A program made the translations under genes and the position numbers. This document shows, one piece after another, positions 17,371 to 25,452 of a stretch of 64,000 nt of DNA. Position 1 is the stretch's first letter. Each line of letters starts with the position of its first letter. This stretch comes from Erythrobacter sp. SD-21 (lineage in GTDB: Bacteria; Pseudomonadota; Alphaproteobacteria; Sphingomonadales; Sphingomonadaceae): positions 119,372 through 183,371 of the forward strand of contig NZ_ABCG01000007.1 in assembly GCF_000181515.1 (NCBI RefSeq), read 5' to 3'. The notes beneath the pieces were generated by a model that worked only from the letters and a program-made list of their open reading frames with translations, did no database searches and had not been told where the DNA came from.

Positions 17371-19026
17371 ATGACCGCTTCACAGCCGATATTGCGCGCT
17401 TGCGCATATGTCCGAGTTAGCACCGAAGACCAAGCAGATCATCGCACAAGCCTAACCAGTCAAATCCACAAGATTCAGCAGTTTTGCGATGATAACGCTA
17501 TCGAGCTTGTCGAGGTTTTCGAAGAGCCTGGAGTAAGCGGAAAAGGTGGAGATCGACCCCAGTTCAATAAGATGCTCAGACGCGCGTTGGACAAGTCTCA
17601 TCCCTACGACCTGATTGTTGTCAACTCACTCAGCCGTTTCGCCCGCGACCTGGCGGTACAGACCACAACGTTCGCACAATTACAGGCTGCAGGTGTTGAT
17701 TTTCGCTCGGTAACCGAGAATTTCGTTAAGGGCGCGAACGGTAACCTGATGCGCAGCATGGTGGGCGCCTTCAATCAGCACAATTCCGATCAGTGCGCGA
17801 TGAACACGATTCGGGCCATGAACGCCAATGCGATGGAAGGGTTCTTCAACGGTGGGCCAGTCCCTTTCGGCTACCAATCAATCGTGGTCGAAAAGCGCGG
17901 CGACAAAGAGAAAAAGAAGCTGGATATTATCGAAGATGAGGCAGAGGTCGTCCGTAAGATTTTTCGACTCGCCCGCCATGGCGATGGTGAGGGACCATTG
18001 GGTGCACGTGGCATCGCGATGTGGCTCAATGAGCGAGGCTTCACTCTTCGGGGTGGACGGTTCAACAACTCAAATACGGACGCCATTCTTAAACGAACGC
18101 ATTACCGAGGCTACTATTTCGACGGCAAACGTAACGAGTTTAAGGAACCGATCCCCGAAGAAAACTGGATCGTCGTCCCATGTCCCGCGATCATTTCGGA
18201 AGCCGAGTATCTGGAAGTGGCGGCATTGCGAGCGAAGCGAGCACCGACGGTAACGCCCCCTCGAGTTACGAACGGGAAGACCATGCTCCCGGCATCTATA
18301 GCCCGATGCGGCTGCCCAGATTGCGGAGAAGGCCTTACCGTGCGCACCGGTAGGGGCGGACAGTACCATTACTACAGTTGCCGGGCCCGCGTGAATATGG
18401 GCGCGCACACCTGTAATCTGAAAGCCATCCGCCGTGAGGACCTAGACGAAATCGTTATCGAGCAGCTCATCAAGCGCATTTTCCGTCGCGATCGTCTCCT
18501 TGAGCTCCTGGAGCATTTGCTGGCTCGATCCGAAAGCCTCGAGAACAACCGGCGCAAAGATCTGGCGATGACCAGATCGGAACTTACCAAGGTGGACAAG
18601 GCTATCAGCAACTTGCTCACAATGATCGAGTCTGGAGCCATGCAGGCTGCCGATCCGATTTTCGTCCAAAGAATGGCGCACAACCAATCACGAAAGTCTG
18701 CACTCAAGGCAGAGGAGAAAAGCCTTGAGCTTCAGCTTTCGACCTCGAAAGCTCGCATCGATGGAAAGATGATCGAGGGCTTCGCAAAGCGCATTTCAAA
18801 TGCCTTGCGGGAAGGTGACCCAAAATTTCGAGCCGCATACGTTCGCCTGTTTGTTGGGAAGGTCGAACTGACCAACGACGAAGTGCGGATCTTCGGCACG
18901 AAAGATGCCCTAGAGAAGGCGCTGGTTGCAAACGCAAACCCCGACATGGGCGAAGTGCCCATTTTTGACCGGGGGTGGTGCCAGAAGAGGCATCACATTC
19001 GAACTTCTTTTCCGTTTAATTTCTGA
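17371..19026 (+). CDS. Large serine recombinase (integrase)
   Basis: A 551-residue protein from ATG 17371 (a TTG at 17344 is a weaker alternative). Residues 8-150 form the resolvase catalytic domain with catalytic Ser17 in YVRVSTEDQ and SLSRFARD; 170-280 form the recombinase domain (RGIAMWLNERGFTLRGGRF); a four-cysteine zinc ribbon follows (CGCPDCGEGL ... YYSCRA ... HTC); the rest includes a coiled coil. Such enzymes integrate and excise mobile elements between short attB/attP sites. It sits at the right end of the relaxase-bearing region, directly before the orphan mlaD gene, which marks the probable element border. Confidence 0.94.
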   Translation: MTASQPILRACAYVRVSTEDQADHRTSLTSQIHKIQQFCDDNAIELVEVFEEPGVSGKGGDRPQFNKMLRRALDKSHPYDLIVVNSLSRFARDLAVQTTTFAQLQAAGVDFRSVTENFVKGANGNLMRSMVGAFNQHNSDQCAMNTIRAMNANAMEGFFNGGPVPFGYQSIVVEKRGDKEKKKLDIIEDEAEVVRKIFRLARHGDGEGPLGARGIAMWLNERGFTLRGGRFNNSNTDAILKRTHYRGYYFDGKRNEFKEPIPEENWIVVPCPAIISEAEYLEVAALRAKRAPTVTPPRVTNGKTMLPASIARCGCPDCGEGLTVRTGRGGQYHYYSCRARVNMGAHTCNLKAIRREDLDEIVIEQLIKRIFRRDRLLELLEHLLARSESLENNRRKDLAMTRSELTKVDKAISNLLTMIESGAMQAADPIFVQRMAHNQSRKSALKAEEKSLELQLSTSKARIDGKMIEGFAKRISNALREGDPKFRAAYVRLFVGKVELTNDEVRIFGTKDALEKALVANANPDMGEVPIFDRGWCQKRHHIRTSFPFNF

Positions 19027-19054
19027 TGTTTAGATATTTCGGTCAAGCTGAAAA

Positions 19055-19075
19055 GCCCGCAAAAGGCCCGCAAAA
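19055..19075. repeat. Direct repeat GCCCGCAAAA, two copies next to integrase
   Basis: GCCCGCAAAA at 19055-19064 and again at 19066-19075, 29 bp after the integrase stop codon. The position fits an attachment site or integrase-binding repeats at the element's right end; the left end is outside the window so a matching att core cannot be tested. Confidence 0.5.
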
Positions 19076-19225
19076 TCCCTCTAATGTATTGGTTCGATGC
19101 CTTTTTTAGGACTCGGAATTTCAATTTCAAACTTGACCGCGGAGTAGGTCGTTATCCGCTTTGCGCTCCAATCTCCGCTATTCTACGGGCTGCGCGCTCT
19201 GCCCGGAAGCAGTCATCCGTTCGGT

Positions 19226-20176
19226 TTACTTTAAATCATCGATATTCGTTCCAGCTTCTCTTCTTTTTGGCCGATAGTCTGGGAGGGGAGGATTTGATGT
19301 AATTCCCTCAACCTGAATATCTTCGATTTTTTCACTGAGAGGAGCAAGTTCGCGACTAAGCTCGCGAAGGTCCGTTTCACCTTCAACCAAAGAATCTTCG
19401 ACCGCCGGAATGCCACTCCTTATCTGGGAAAGTTTGTTTTCAGCGTTCTGCACCCCCTCCCTGAATTGGCGAAGGCGTCGTTGCGCGATAGCAGAAGCGC
19501 TCCGCCCTGAGATCCGCCGATCTGCATCTCGAAGATTATTTCCCCATCCACCAACCCTTTGCCCTAAGTCTAACAATCTTCCTTTTGTTGAGGCCAATCG
19601 TTCGTCCCAACCTTCGGCGTCCGATGCGAGTGCGGCCGTCGTGACTCGAAGCCGGACAAGATCGGAGGTGATCACCCGTTGCTTTTCTGGCTCCAGTCCT
19701 TCGTTCAGAGCGCGAATGCTATTTGCCACGGTCTCTACAGTGGCGGTCGCATCCCTCCCCAATAGTCCGGTTTCGTCCGCGGCGGGAATGATCTTTTTTC
19801 CTGACTTGTCGGTGTAAATGCCCTGACGACCCCGTCGGCCCTCGAGCACGAGCGCAGCCTCTCCAGTTATCAGATCCGTGCTGATTGTCGCTTCAAGGCC
19901 GTGGACTTTCGCCGCAGAAGGATCGAGAGTCAGAACAACGACCACGTTTTCCGGTTCATTTTCCGCCAGACGGACCGATGTTACCTGTCCCACAGGGACT
20001 CCCGATAGTGTTACAGTCGATCCCGACTGAAGGCCTTCCACGGAGCGATCAAACTTGATCTGATATGTTTCCTGATTTGGTCTGGGATCGATTAGCCACA
20101 TCGCGAAAGCGATGGTCGTAAGCATCAGAATGCCAACGATCCACGCCACTAGGGAGAAGTTTGCGTTAGTTTCCAT
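19226..20176 (-). CDS. MCE/MlaD-family lipid-transport protein
   Basis: A 316-residue protein with one N-terminal membrane helix (about 8-28) and an MCE domain (about 38-115: FDRSVEGLQSGSTVTLSGVPVGQVTSVRL), followed by a helical coiled region and a proline-rich tail. MCE proteins form rings that carry phospholipids between membranes and normally work with an MlaE permease and an MlaF ATPase. Those partners are absent here, and the upstream side is a truncated marR, so the gene looks orphaned, perhaps cut off from its operon by integration or rearrangement. Confidence 0.88.
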   Translation of the reverse strand: METNANFSLVAWIVGILMLTTIAFAMWLIDPRPNQETYQIKFDRSVEGLQSGSTVTLSGVPVGQVTSVRLAENEPENVVVVLTLDPSAAKVHGLEATISTDLITGEAALVLEGRRGRQGIYTDKSGKKIIPAADETGLLGRDATATVETVANSIRALNEGLEPEKQRVITSDLVRLRVTTAALASDAEGWDERLASTKGRLLDLGQRVGGWGNNLRDADRRISGRSASAIAQRRLRQFREGVQNAENKLSQIRSGIPAVEDSLVEGETDLRELSRELAPLSEKIEDIQVEGITSNPPLPDYRPKRREAGTNIDDLK

Positions 20177-20694
20177 CTAGCACGCCGCCAGCGGTTTGTT
20201 CGTCCGGCAGAGGGCCGGTGCAATGAAAGTTCGCGTCCCGCATGCTCCATTCGGTTGTCCGCTATAGAACATGACCGAGGTTCGTCCCCTGGCGCAATCG
20301 CCACGAGCGGGGCATCCGGGCGCGTCGAATGTGTTTTGGTTTGAGATCGGCCTAGTCCCAACACGGGCGTGATGCCGCCCCGCCCGTGGCGACCGAATAT
20401 TGCTATGACTTGCGCAAGCCGCGTCCGGTCACTCAAGCGCGAAGGCGTCATGTCTTCCAGGCCGCTGCTGGAGGATGTGATTTCAAGTCTCCTGGCGATG
20501 TCCGTCTGGTTCAGGGCAGGAGCTCTGATGAGCTGCGCCAACACACGCCACTGCGTACGATTGAGGCTCAGCGGCTGTGCTCGGTCATCGAATGCCTTGC
20601 GCGCGGCGCGGCTGATCTGGTCCATCATGAAGATCGCTCGATCATCGTGGGTGATGACATTGTCGAGTGCGAGAGTGCCCTCATCTTCTGGCAT
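20149..20694 (-). pseudogene. Truncated MarR-family regulator
   Basis: The first 75 residues match the MarR DNA-binding core (MMDQISRAARKAFDDRAQPLSLNRTQWRVLAQLIRAP, then NQTDIARRLEI). After ITSSSS the frame changes to arginine-rich, low-similarity sequence to residue 181 and overlaps the mlaD start by 28 bp. The recognition-helix end, the wing and the C-terminal dimerisation helix are missing. The gene is divergent from emrA, so it was probably the repressor of the efflux operon and has been broken by deletion. Confidence 0.66.
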
Positions 20695-20802
20695 GAGACA
20701 TTCCTATCGATCGGAGAAAAATAGTAAAGGACTTTCGCATTTTGTTTTGGCCGCTATATCGCTCGCGCAGCGGCTCAAACGATGGCGAGGAGCGAAATAA
20801 TC

Positions 20803-21930
20803 ATGGCGGACGAGACAGCAGGGGCTAGCGATGAAGGCGCACGTCCGACGGGGTTGTCCAGTCCGCGGGTCCGGCTGGGTCTGCTGATCGCCGGCATTCT
20901 GGTCCTGCTCGCCGGGAGCTACTGGTATTACAATCATCAGACGTACGGCAGATTCCAGCAGTCCACCGACAACGCTTATATTGCCGCCGACAGCGTCATC
21001 ATCTCCCCCAAAATTGCGGGCTACGTCGAGCGCGTATTAGTGACGGAGAATCAAACGGTCGCGTCGGGCGATGCACTTGTCCAGCTGGACGTGCGAGATT
21101 ATCGTGCCCAAACGAACCAGGTCGAAGCCCAGATCGCCGCGTCGCTCGCCGGAGCAGATACGGTACGCGCCCAGCAACAAGAGCAGGACGCGGCAATTGC
21201 CCAGGCCCGTGCACAGCTCGCAGCAGCATCTGCACAGGCTGGTCTCGCTGCTGAGCAGGTTGTCCGGTACCGCCCCCTTGCCGCTTCGGGAGCGGAGCCG
21301 CGCGAGAGGCTCGATCAGCTGGAGGCCCAGGCCAGAGAAGCGCAGGCTCAAGTCGCGGCAGCGCGCGCCGCGCTCACGGCGGCACAGCGCCGACAGAACA
21401 CGCTTAGCGAGCAGATAGACCAGGCCAATTCGCAAGCCAACGCCGCTCGTGCGCAACTCGAGGCCGCCCGTCTGAACCTGGCATCGACCACGCTCCAGGC
21501 CAGTATTTCCGGGCGGGTGGGTGACCTCACGGTCCGACCTGGACAATTTGTCCAGCCTGGCCAACGCCTTATGAGCCTCGTACCGACCGACCGCCTCTAC
21601 GTGACAGCAAATTTCAAGGAAACGCAGCTCGGACTTGTCCGCCCGGGGCAACCCGTCACCTTGGAAATCGACGCGCTGCCGGACCTCGAGCTATTAGGAA
21701 GAGTGGAAAGCATCGCCCCCGGGACCGGGGCAGAATTCTCGATCCTACCTCCGCAAAACGCGACGGGTAATTTCACCAAGATCGTTCAGCGCGTCCCGGT
21801 GCGCATATCCATTCAGGCTTCGCCCGAGATCCTGCGTCTGCTGGTGCCGGGCATGTCTGTTGTCGCGAGTGTCGATACGCGCGCCGCTAGAGACCAACTC
21901 GATTCGATCCGCAACGCGGCCGGAGACTGA
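20803..21930 (+). CDS. emrA: EmrA/HlyD-type membrane fusion protein
   Basis: A 375-residue periplasmic adaptor: N-terminal membrane helix (about 24-42), lipoyl half-motif VIISPKIAGYVERVLVTENQ, a long alanine/glutamine-rich coiled coil, then the second lipoyl half and beta barrel (SGRVGDLTVRPGQFVQPGQ). ATG 20803 is preferred over 20782 because GAGGAG lies just upstream of it. It links the inner-membrane EmrB transporter with the NodT outer-membrane channel for export of drugs or toxic hydrophobic compounds. emrB follows after 3 bp. Confidence 0.93.
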   Translation: MADETAGASDEGARPTGLSSPRVRLGLLIAGILVLLAGSYWYYNHQTYGRFQQSTDNAYIAADSVIISPKIAGYVERVLVTENQTVASGDALVQLDVRDYRAQTNQVEAQIAASLAGADTVRAQQQEQDAAIAQARAQLAAASAQAGLAAEQVVRYRPLAASGAEPRERLDQLEAQAREAQAQVAAARAALTAAQRRQNTLSEQIDQANSQANAARAQLEAARLNLASTTLQASISGRVGDLTVRPGQFVQPGQRLMSLVPTDRLYVTANFKETQLGLVRPGQPVTLEIDALPDLELLGRVESIAPGTGAEFSILPPQNATGNFTKIVQRVPVRISIQASPEILRLLVPGMSVVASVDTRAARDQLDSIRNAAGD

Positions 21931-21933
21931 CCG

Positions 21934-23487
21934 ATGGCAGGCGCCGCTGCAGCGGTTTCGCCGCCGGTCGAAAAGGCCGATGCTACGGCCTGGATCGCCG
22001 TAGCCGCCGGTGCGCTGGGGGCGATGCTGGCAACGCTTGACATCTCGATCGTCAATTCGGCGCTGCCGACGATCCAGGGGGAAATCGGCGCGACCGGAAC
22101 CGAAGGCACCTGGATCGCGACAGCCTTCCTTGTTGCCGAGATCATCATCATCCCTCTGAGCGCGTGGCTGGAAAGACTGCTCGGCCTTCGCACGCTGCTC
22201 ATCGTCGCGGTTTCTGCCTTCACGGCCTTTTCGGTGTTGTGCGGCATTGCCACCGATCTGACGACGATGATCATCGGTCGCACCGGTCAAGGGTTCATGG
22301 GCGGCGCGCTTATTCCAACCGCTATGACCATCGTCGCAAAGCGACTGCCTCCATCGCAACAGCCGATCGGCATGGCGCTCTTCGGAATGACCGTGGTTCT
22401 TGGGCCGGTAATGGGCCCGTTGGTGGGGGGCTGGCTTACCGAGAACCTGAGCTGGCACTACGCCTTCTTCGTCAACGTGCCCGTCTGCGCGTTGCTCCTT
22501 GCTTTACTATTCATCGGGCTACCCCATGAAAAGCCCGACTGGGTTTACCTGCGCGAGGCTGATTGGGCGGGAATAGCTGGTATGATCCTTGGGTTGGGTG
22601 GGCTGACCATCGTTCTGGAAGAAGGCCACCGCGAGGAGTGGTTCGATTCCACGCTGATCGTCCAGCTCACACTGATGACGGTCGTGGGTTTTGCACTTCT
22701 GACCTACGGACAGCTTTACGCGCGCAAACCCGTGCTCAAATTGCGCCTGATGCTCAGCAGGCAGTTTGCCAGCGTCGTGGTGATGGCACTGGCGCTTGGC
22801 ATGGTCATGTATGGCTCGACCTACGTGATCCCGCAATTTCTCGCGATAATTTCCGATTATAATGCCTTGCAGACCGGACTTGTGATCTTCTGGATGGGCG
22901 TTCCGGCTTTCCTGTTGATGCCCGTTCTCCCGTTCATGATCCGCAGGATTCACATCCGCATTGCGGTCGGCGCGGGCATGTTCATCATGGCGCTAAGCTG
23001 TTTCGTCAGCATAAATCTGACAGCGGAATCGGGAGGTGGAGTGTTCACCGAAAGCCAGTTCCTGCGTGGCATCGGCATGATCCTCACGATGATGTTCCTC
23101 AACCAGGCGACGGTAGCTTCGGTTGCCAAGGAGGATGCCGGCGATGCTTCGGGCATCTTCAACGCGGCGCGAAACCTCGGGGGCTCGTTCGCGCTCGCGG
23201 GGCTTGCCTCGTTCCAGGATCAGCGCCAGTGGCATCATAGTCGACGCATGGAAGAAACCCTCAACGCTAACAGCCCCCGGCTACAGGAATACCTGGACGG
23301 CATGACGGCGTCGCTGGGCAGCCCACAGGCCGCGCTGGAGATGCTTTCCGGCATCATTCAGCGCGATGCGTTCGTGATGACCTACAACGATGTCTTTTTC
23401 GCCATGGGCGCGATTACCCTGGTCACGGTGCCGCTGGTACTGTTCCTCAAGCCTCTCCCGAAGAACTTATCCCTTTCGATGCACTGA
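21934..23487 (+). CDS. emrB: EmrB/QacA-type MFS drug transporter (DHA2)
   Basis: A 517-residue protein with 14 predicted membrane helices. It carries the DHA2 signatures: MLATLDISIVNSALPTIQ in helix 1, GFMGGALIPTAMTI and, in helix 5, GPVMGPLVGGWL (motif C), then LSWHYAFFVNVPV. It is the proton-driven inner-membrane pump of the EmrA-EmrB-NodT tripartite system. Start ATG 21934 lies 3 bp after the emrA stop, so translation is coupled. Confidence 0.94.
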   Translation: MAGAAAAVSPPVEKADATAWIAVAAGALGAMLATLDISIVNSALPTIQGEIGATGTEGTWIATAFLVAEIIIIPLSAWLERLLGLRTLLIVAVSAFTAFSVLCGIATDLTTMIIGRTGQGFMGGALIPTAMTIVAKRLPPSQQPIGMALFGMTVVLGPVMGPLVGGWLTENLSWHYAFFVNVPVCALLLALLFIGLPHEKPDWVYLREADWAGIAGMILGLGGLTIVLEEGHREEWFDSTLIVQLTLMTVVGFALLTYGQLYARKPVLKLRLMLSRQFASVVVMALALGMVMYGSTYVIPQFLAIISDYNALQTGLVIFWMGVPAFLLMPVLPFMIRRIHIRIAVGAGMFIMALSCFVSINLTAESGGGVFTESQFLRGIGMILTMMFLNQATVASVAKEDAGDASGIFNAARNLGGSFALAGLASFQDQRQWHHSRRMEETLNANSPRLQEYLDGMTASLGSPQAALEMLSGIIQRDAFVMTYNDVFFAMGAITLVTVPLVLFLKPLPKNLSLSMH

Positions 23488-23494
23488 GAACTCT

Positions 23495-25012
23495 ATGCGC
23501 AAGACCCTAACCCTCCTCGCTCCCATGGCGCTCCTCGCGGGTTGCATGTCCGGTCCCGACTATGCCGGTCCCCCGCAACTTGCGACCGCCGCAGGCAATG
23601 CGTTCGTACGCGCCGGCCCCGAAATCGATCCGTTTGCGCCGATTGCCGGCGACTGGTGGACGCTGCTCGGCGATCCGGTTCTCAATGAACTGGAGGCGCG
23701 CGCGCTGGTCGGCAATCCGGGCGTGGCCGCGGCGCGCGCTCGCATCGAACAGGCAAGGGCTTCTGTCCGCCAGGAGCGCGCCAACCGGCTACCCGCCGTG
23801 GCTGCGCAGGCGACTGCGGTCCAGGCGAATATCCCAGGGCTAGATATCGGCAGTGGCCCGCCCCCGGGATCGCCCGGCGCTCCTGCAGACACCGAAGAGC
23901 AGGACAGCCTCAGCGTCTACAACGTCGGGCTCAATGCAAACTGGGAGATCGATTTCGCTGGGGGGCAGGCACGGCGTGTCGAGGCCATTAACGCTCAGGC
24001 TGCGGCCTCGGTGGCGAACGCCGAGGATGCGAAAGTCCAGCTCGCCGCCGAAATCGCGCGGGCGTATGTGAGCCTGCGAGAAGCGCAAGGGCGGCTCGAG
24101 CTTGTCCAGCGAGAGCGCGACTTGCAGCAGCAAATTCTCGAACTGACCTATCAGCGCTATACACAGGGCGCTCTCGCGCTGTTCCCGGTCGGTAACGCGA
24201 ACGCCGAGCTCGAACTGCTCAAGTCGCAGATCGCGGAAGCTCAAGCGGACATCGATGTATTCAAAGACACGCTCGCGGTGCTGACGGGCGAAGCGCCCGG
24301 CGCACTCGACGGGCTCCTGGCGGCTCAGGCCGAAATTCCGCTTCCCCCCGAACGGGTCGCGGTGGGCGATCCCGCAGCGCTAATAGCGCGGCGGCCGGAT
24401 GTTCGAGCCGCCGAACGCATGCTGGCCGCGGCGAATGCGCGCATTGGCGTGGCAGAGGCTGCTCGCTTCCCCAAGATTTCCTTCATGGGGATTCTCGGTT
24501 TGGGCGGATCGGAGCCCGACGACATCCTGGACCCGGGCAACTTATCGGCAATCGCTTTGCCGCGGCTGCAGTGGAACCTGCTTGATTTCGGCCGCACGGC
24601 AGCATCGATCGATCAGGCCGAGAGTGCGCGCGACGAGGCCGAAGCGCGCTATCTTGAAGTGGTCCTGGGCGCACTACGCGACGCCGAACAATCGCTTGCT
24701 CGGTTCGGGCAACAAAGAGCCAACGTAGCCGCGCTGGCGCAGATCAGTCGGCAGGCCGACACGGCTGCGGAGCTTAACGAGCAACGCCGCGCCGCGGGGG
24801 TAATCTCGCAAGGCGAACTCAACACTTCGATCCGCAAGCGCGAACAGGCCAGAGCAAATCTCGATCGGGCGATCGCCGCCATGACAAATGGCTGGATCGC
24901 GATCCAGAAGTCGCTTGGGTTGGGATGGGTCGAATTGTCTCGCGACAATCGCACGTCGGTTGAGCCAGCTCCGGTCGATCGAAAATCAGTTATGAAACCT
25001 GAACAGAGTTAG
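23495..25012 (+). CDS. NodT-family outer-membrane efflux lipoprotein
   Basis: A 505-residue TolC-like protein. ATG 23495 gives a lipoprotein signal MRKTLTLLAPMALLAGCMSG with the lipobox cysteine at position 17; earlier in-frame starts would lie inside emrB. Two repeats of the outer-membrane efflux domain follow (WEIDFAGGQARRVEAI ... NLLDFGRTAASIDQAESARD). It forms the outer-membrane exit channel for EmrAB and is 7 bp downstream of emrB. Confidence 0.93.
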   Translation: MRKTLTLLAPMALLAGCMSGPDYAGPPQLATAAGNAFVRAGPEIDPFAPIAGDWWTLLGDPVLNELEARALVGNPGVAAARARIEQARASVRQERANRLPAVAAQATAVQANIPGLDIGSGPPPGSPGAPADTEEQDSLSVYNVGLNANWEIDFAGGQARRVEAINAQAAASVANAEDAKVQLAAEIARAYVSLREAQGRLELVQRERDLQQQILELTYQRYTQGALALFPVGNANAELELLKSQIAEAQADIDVFKDTLAVLTGEAPGALDGLLAAQAEIPLPPERVAVGDPAALIARRPDVRAAERMLAAANARIGVAEAARFPKISFMGILGLGGSEPDDILDPGNLSAIALPRLQWNLLDFGRTAASIDQAESARDEAEARYLEVVLGALRDAEQSLARFGQQRANVAALAQISRQADTAAELNEQRRAAGVISQGELNTSIRKREQARANLDRAIAAMTNGWIAIQKSLGLGWVELSRDNRTSVEPAPVDRKSVMKPEQS

Positions 25013-25452
25013 GATAAGTTTTCTCAGAAGTCTGCCCCGCAGCCCCTTCCAACTTTTCCTAACGCGTCAGCACCTCGTGCACTACGACCCAATCTTGGAT
25101 CATAGGGGTCAGCATGTTTCCGCCTTTCGCAGAGTGCGTTTGCCAGTATCACCATCGGATATCCCGATTGCACTATTCGGTGACTCTTCATTGTCGTTTC
25201 TATGTAAGGCCTTAAGCTTTCCGCGAGCATCTCGTAGCGACATCAACGAGCGATCGTACAGGCATTTCGAGTGCAGCTCGCATTTGGCCGGTTCGATGAC
25301 CGCCTCGTCGGTAGGCTTACGAGGCGGTCATCGAGCATTACGCCGCTCTGGAAAAGCTATAAAGTCATGGGTCGAAATACGAACTAGCTGGCACTGTCCG
25401 TTCGGGTCGTTGGGAGGACCACCGATCTCCCCGCCAACACGATCTGGACCTG
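25013..25452. other. Gene-free spacer between nodT and TonB receptor
   Basis: No convincing gene. Short frames on both strands lack recognisable domains and start signals. The only structure is the perfect inverted repeat at 25294-25333, listed separately. Both flanking genes end here (convergent), so the space need hold only terminators. Confidence 0.6.
25294..25333. terminator. Perfect 15-bp inverted repeat between convergent genes
   Basis: CGATGACCGCCTCGT (25294-25308), a 10-base loop, then the exact reverse complement (25319-25333). Position between the ends of nodT and the TonB receptor fits a bidirectional terminator hairpin, but no T-run follows on either strand, so a factor-dependent or structural role is also possible. 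Confidence 0.55.
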
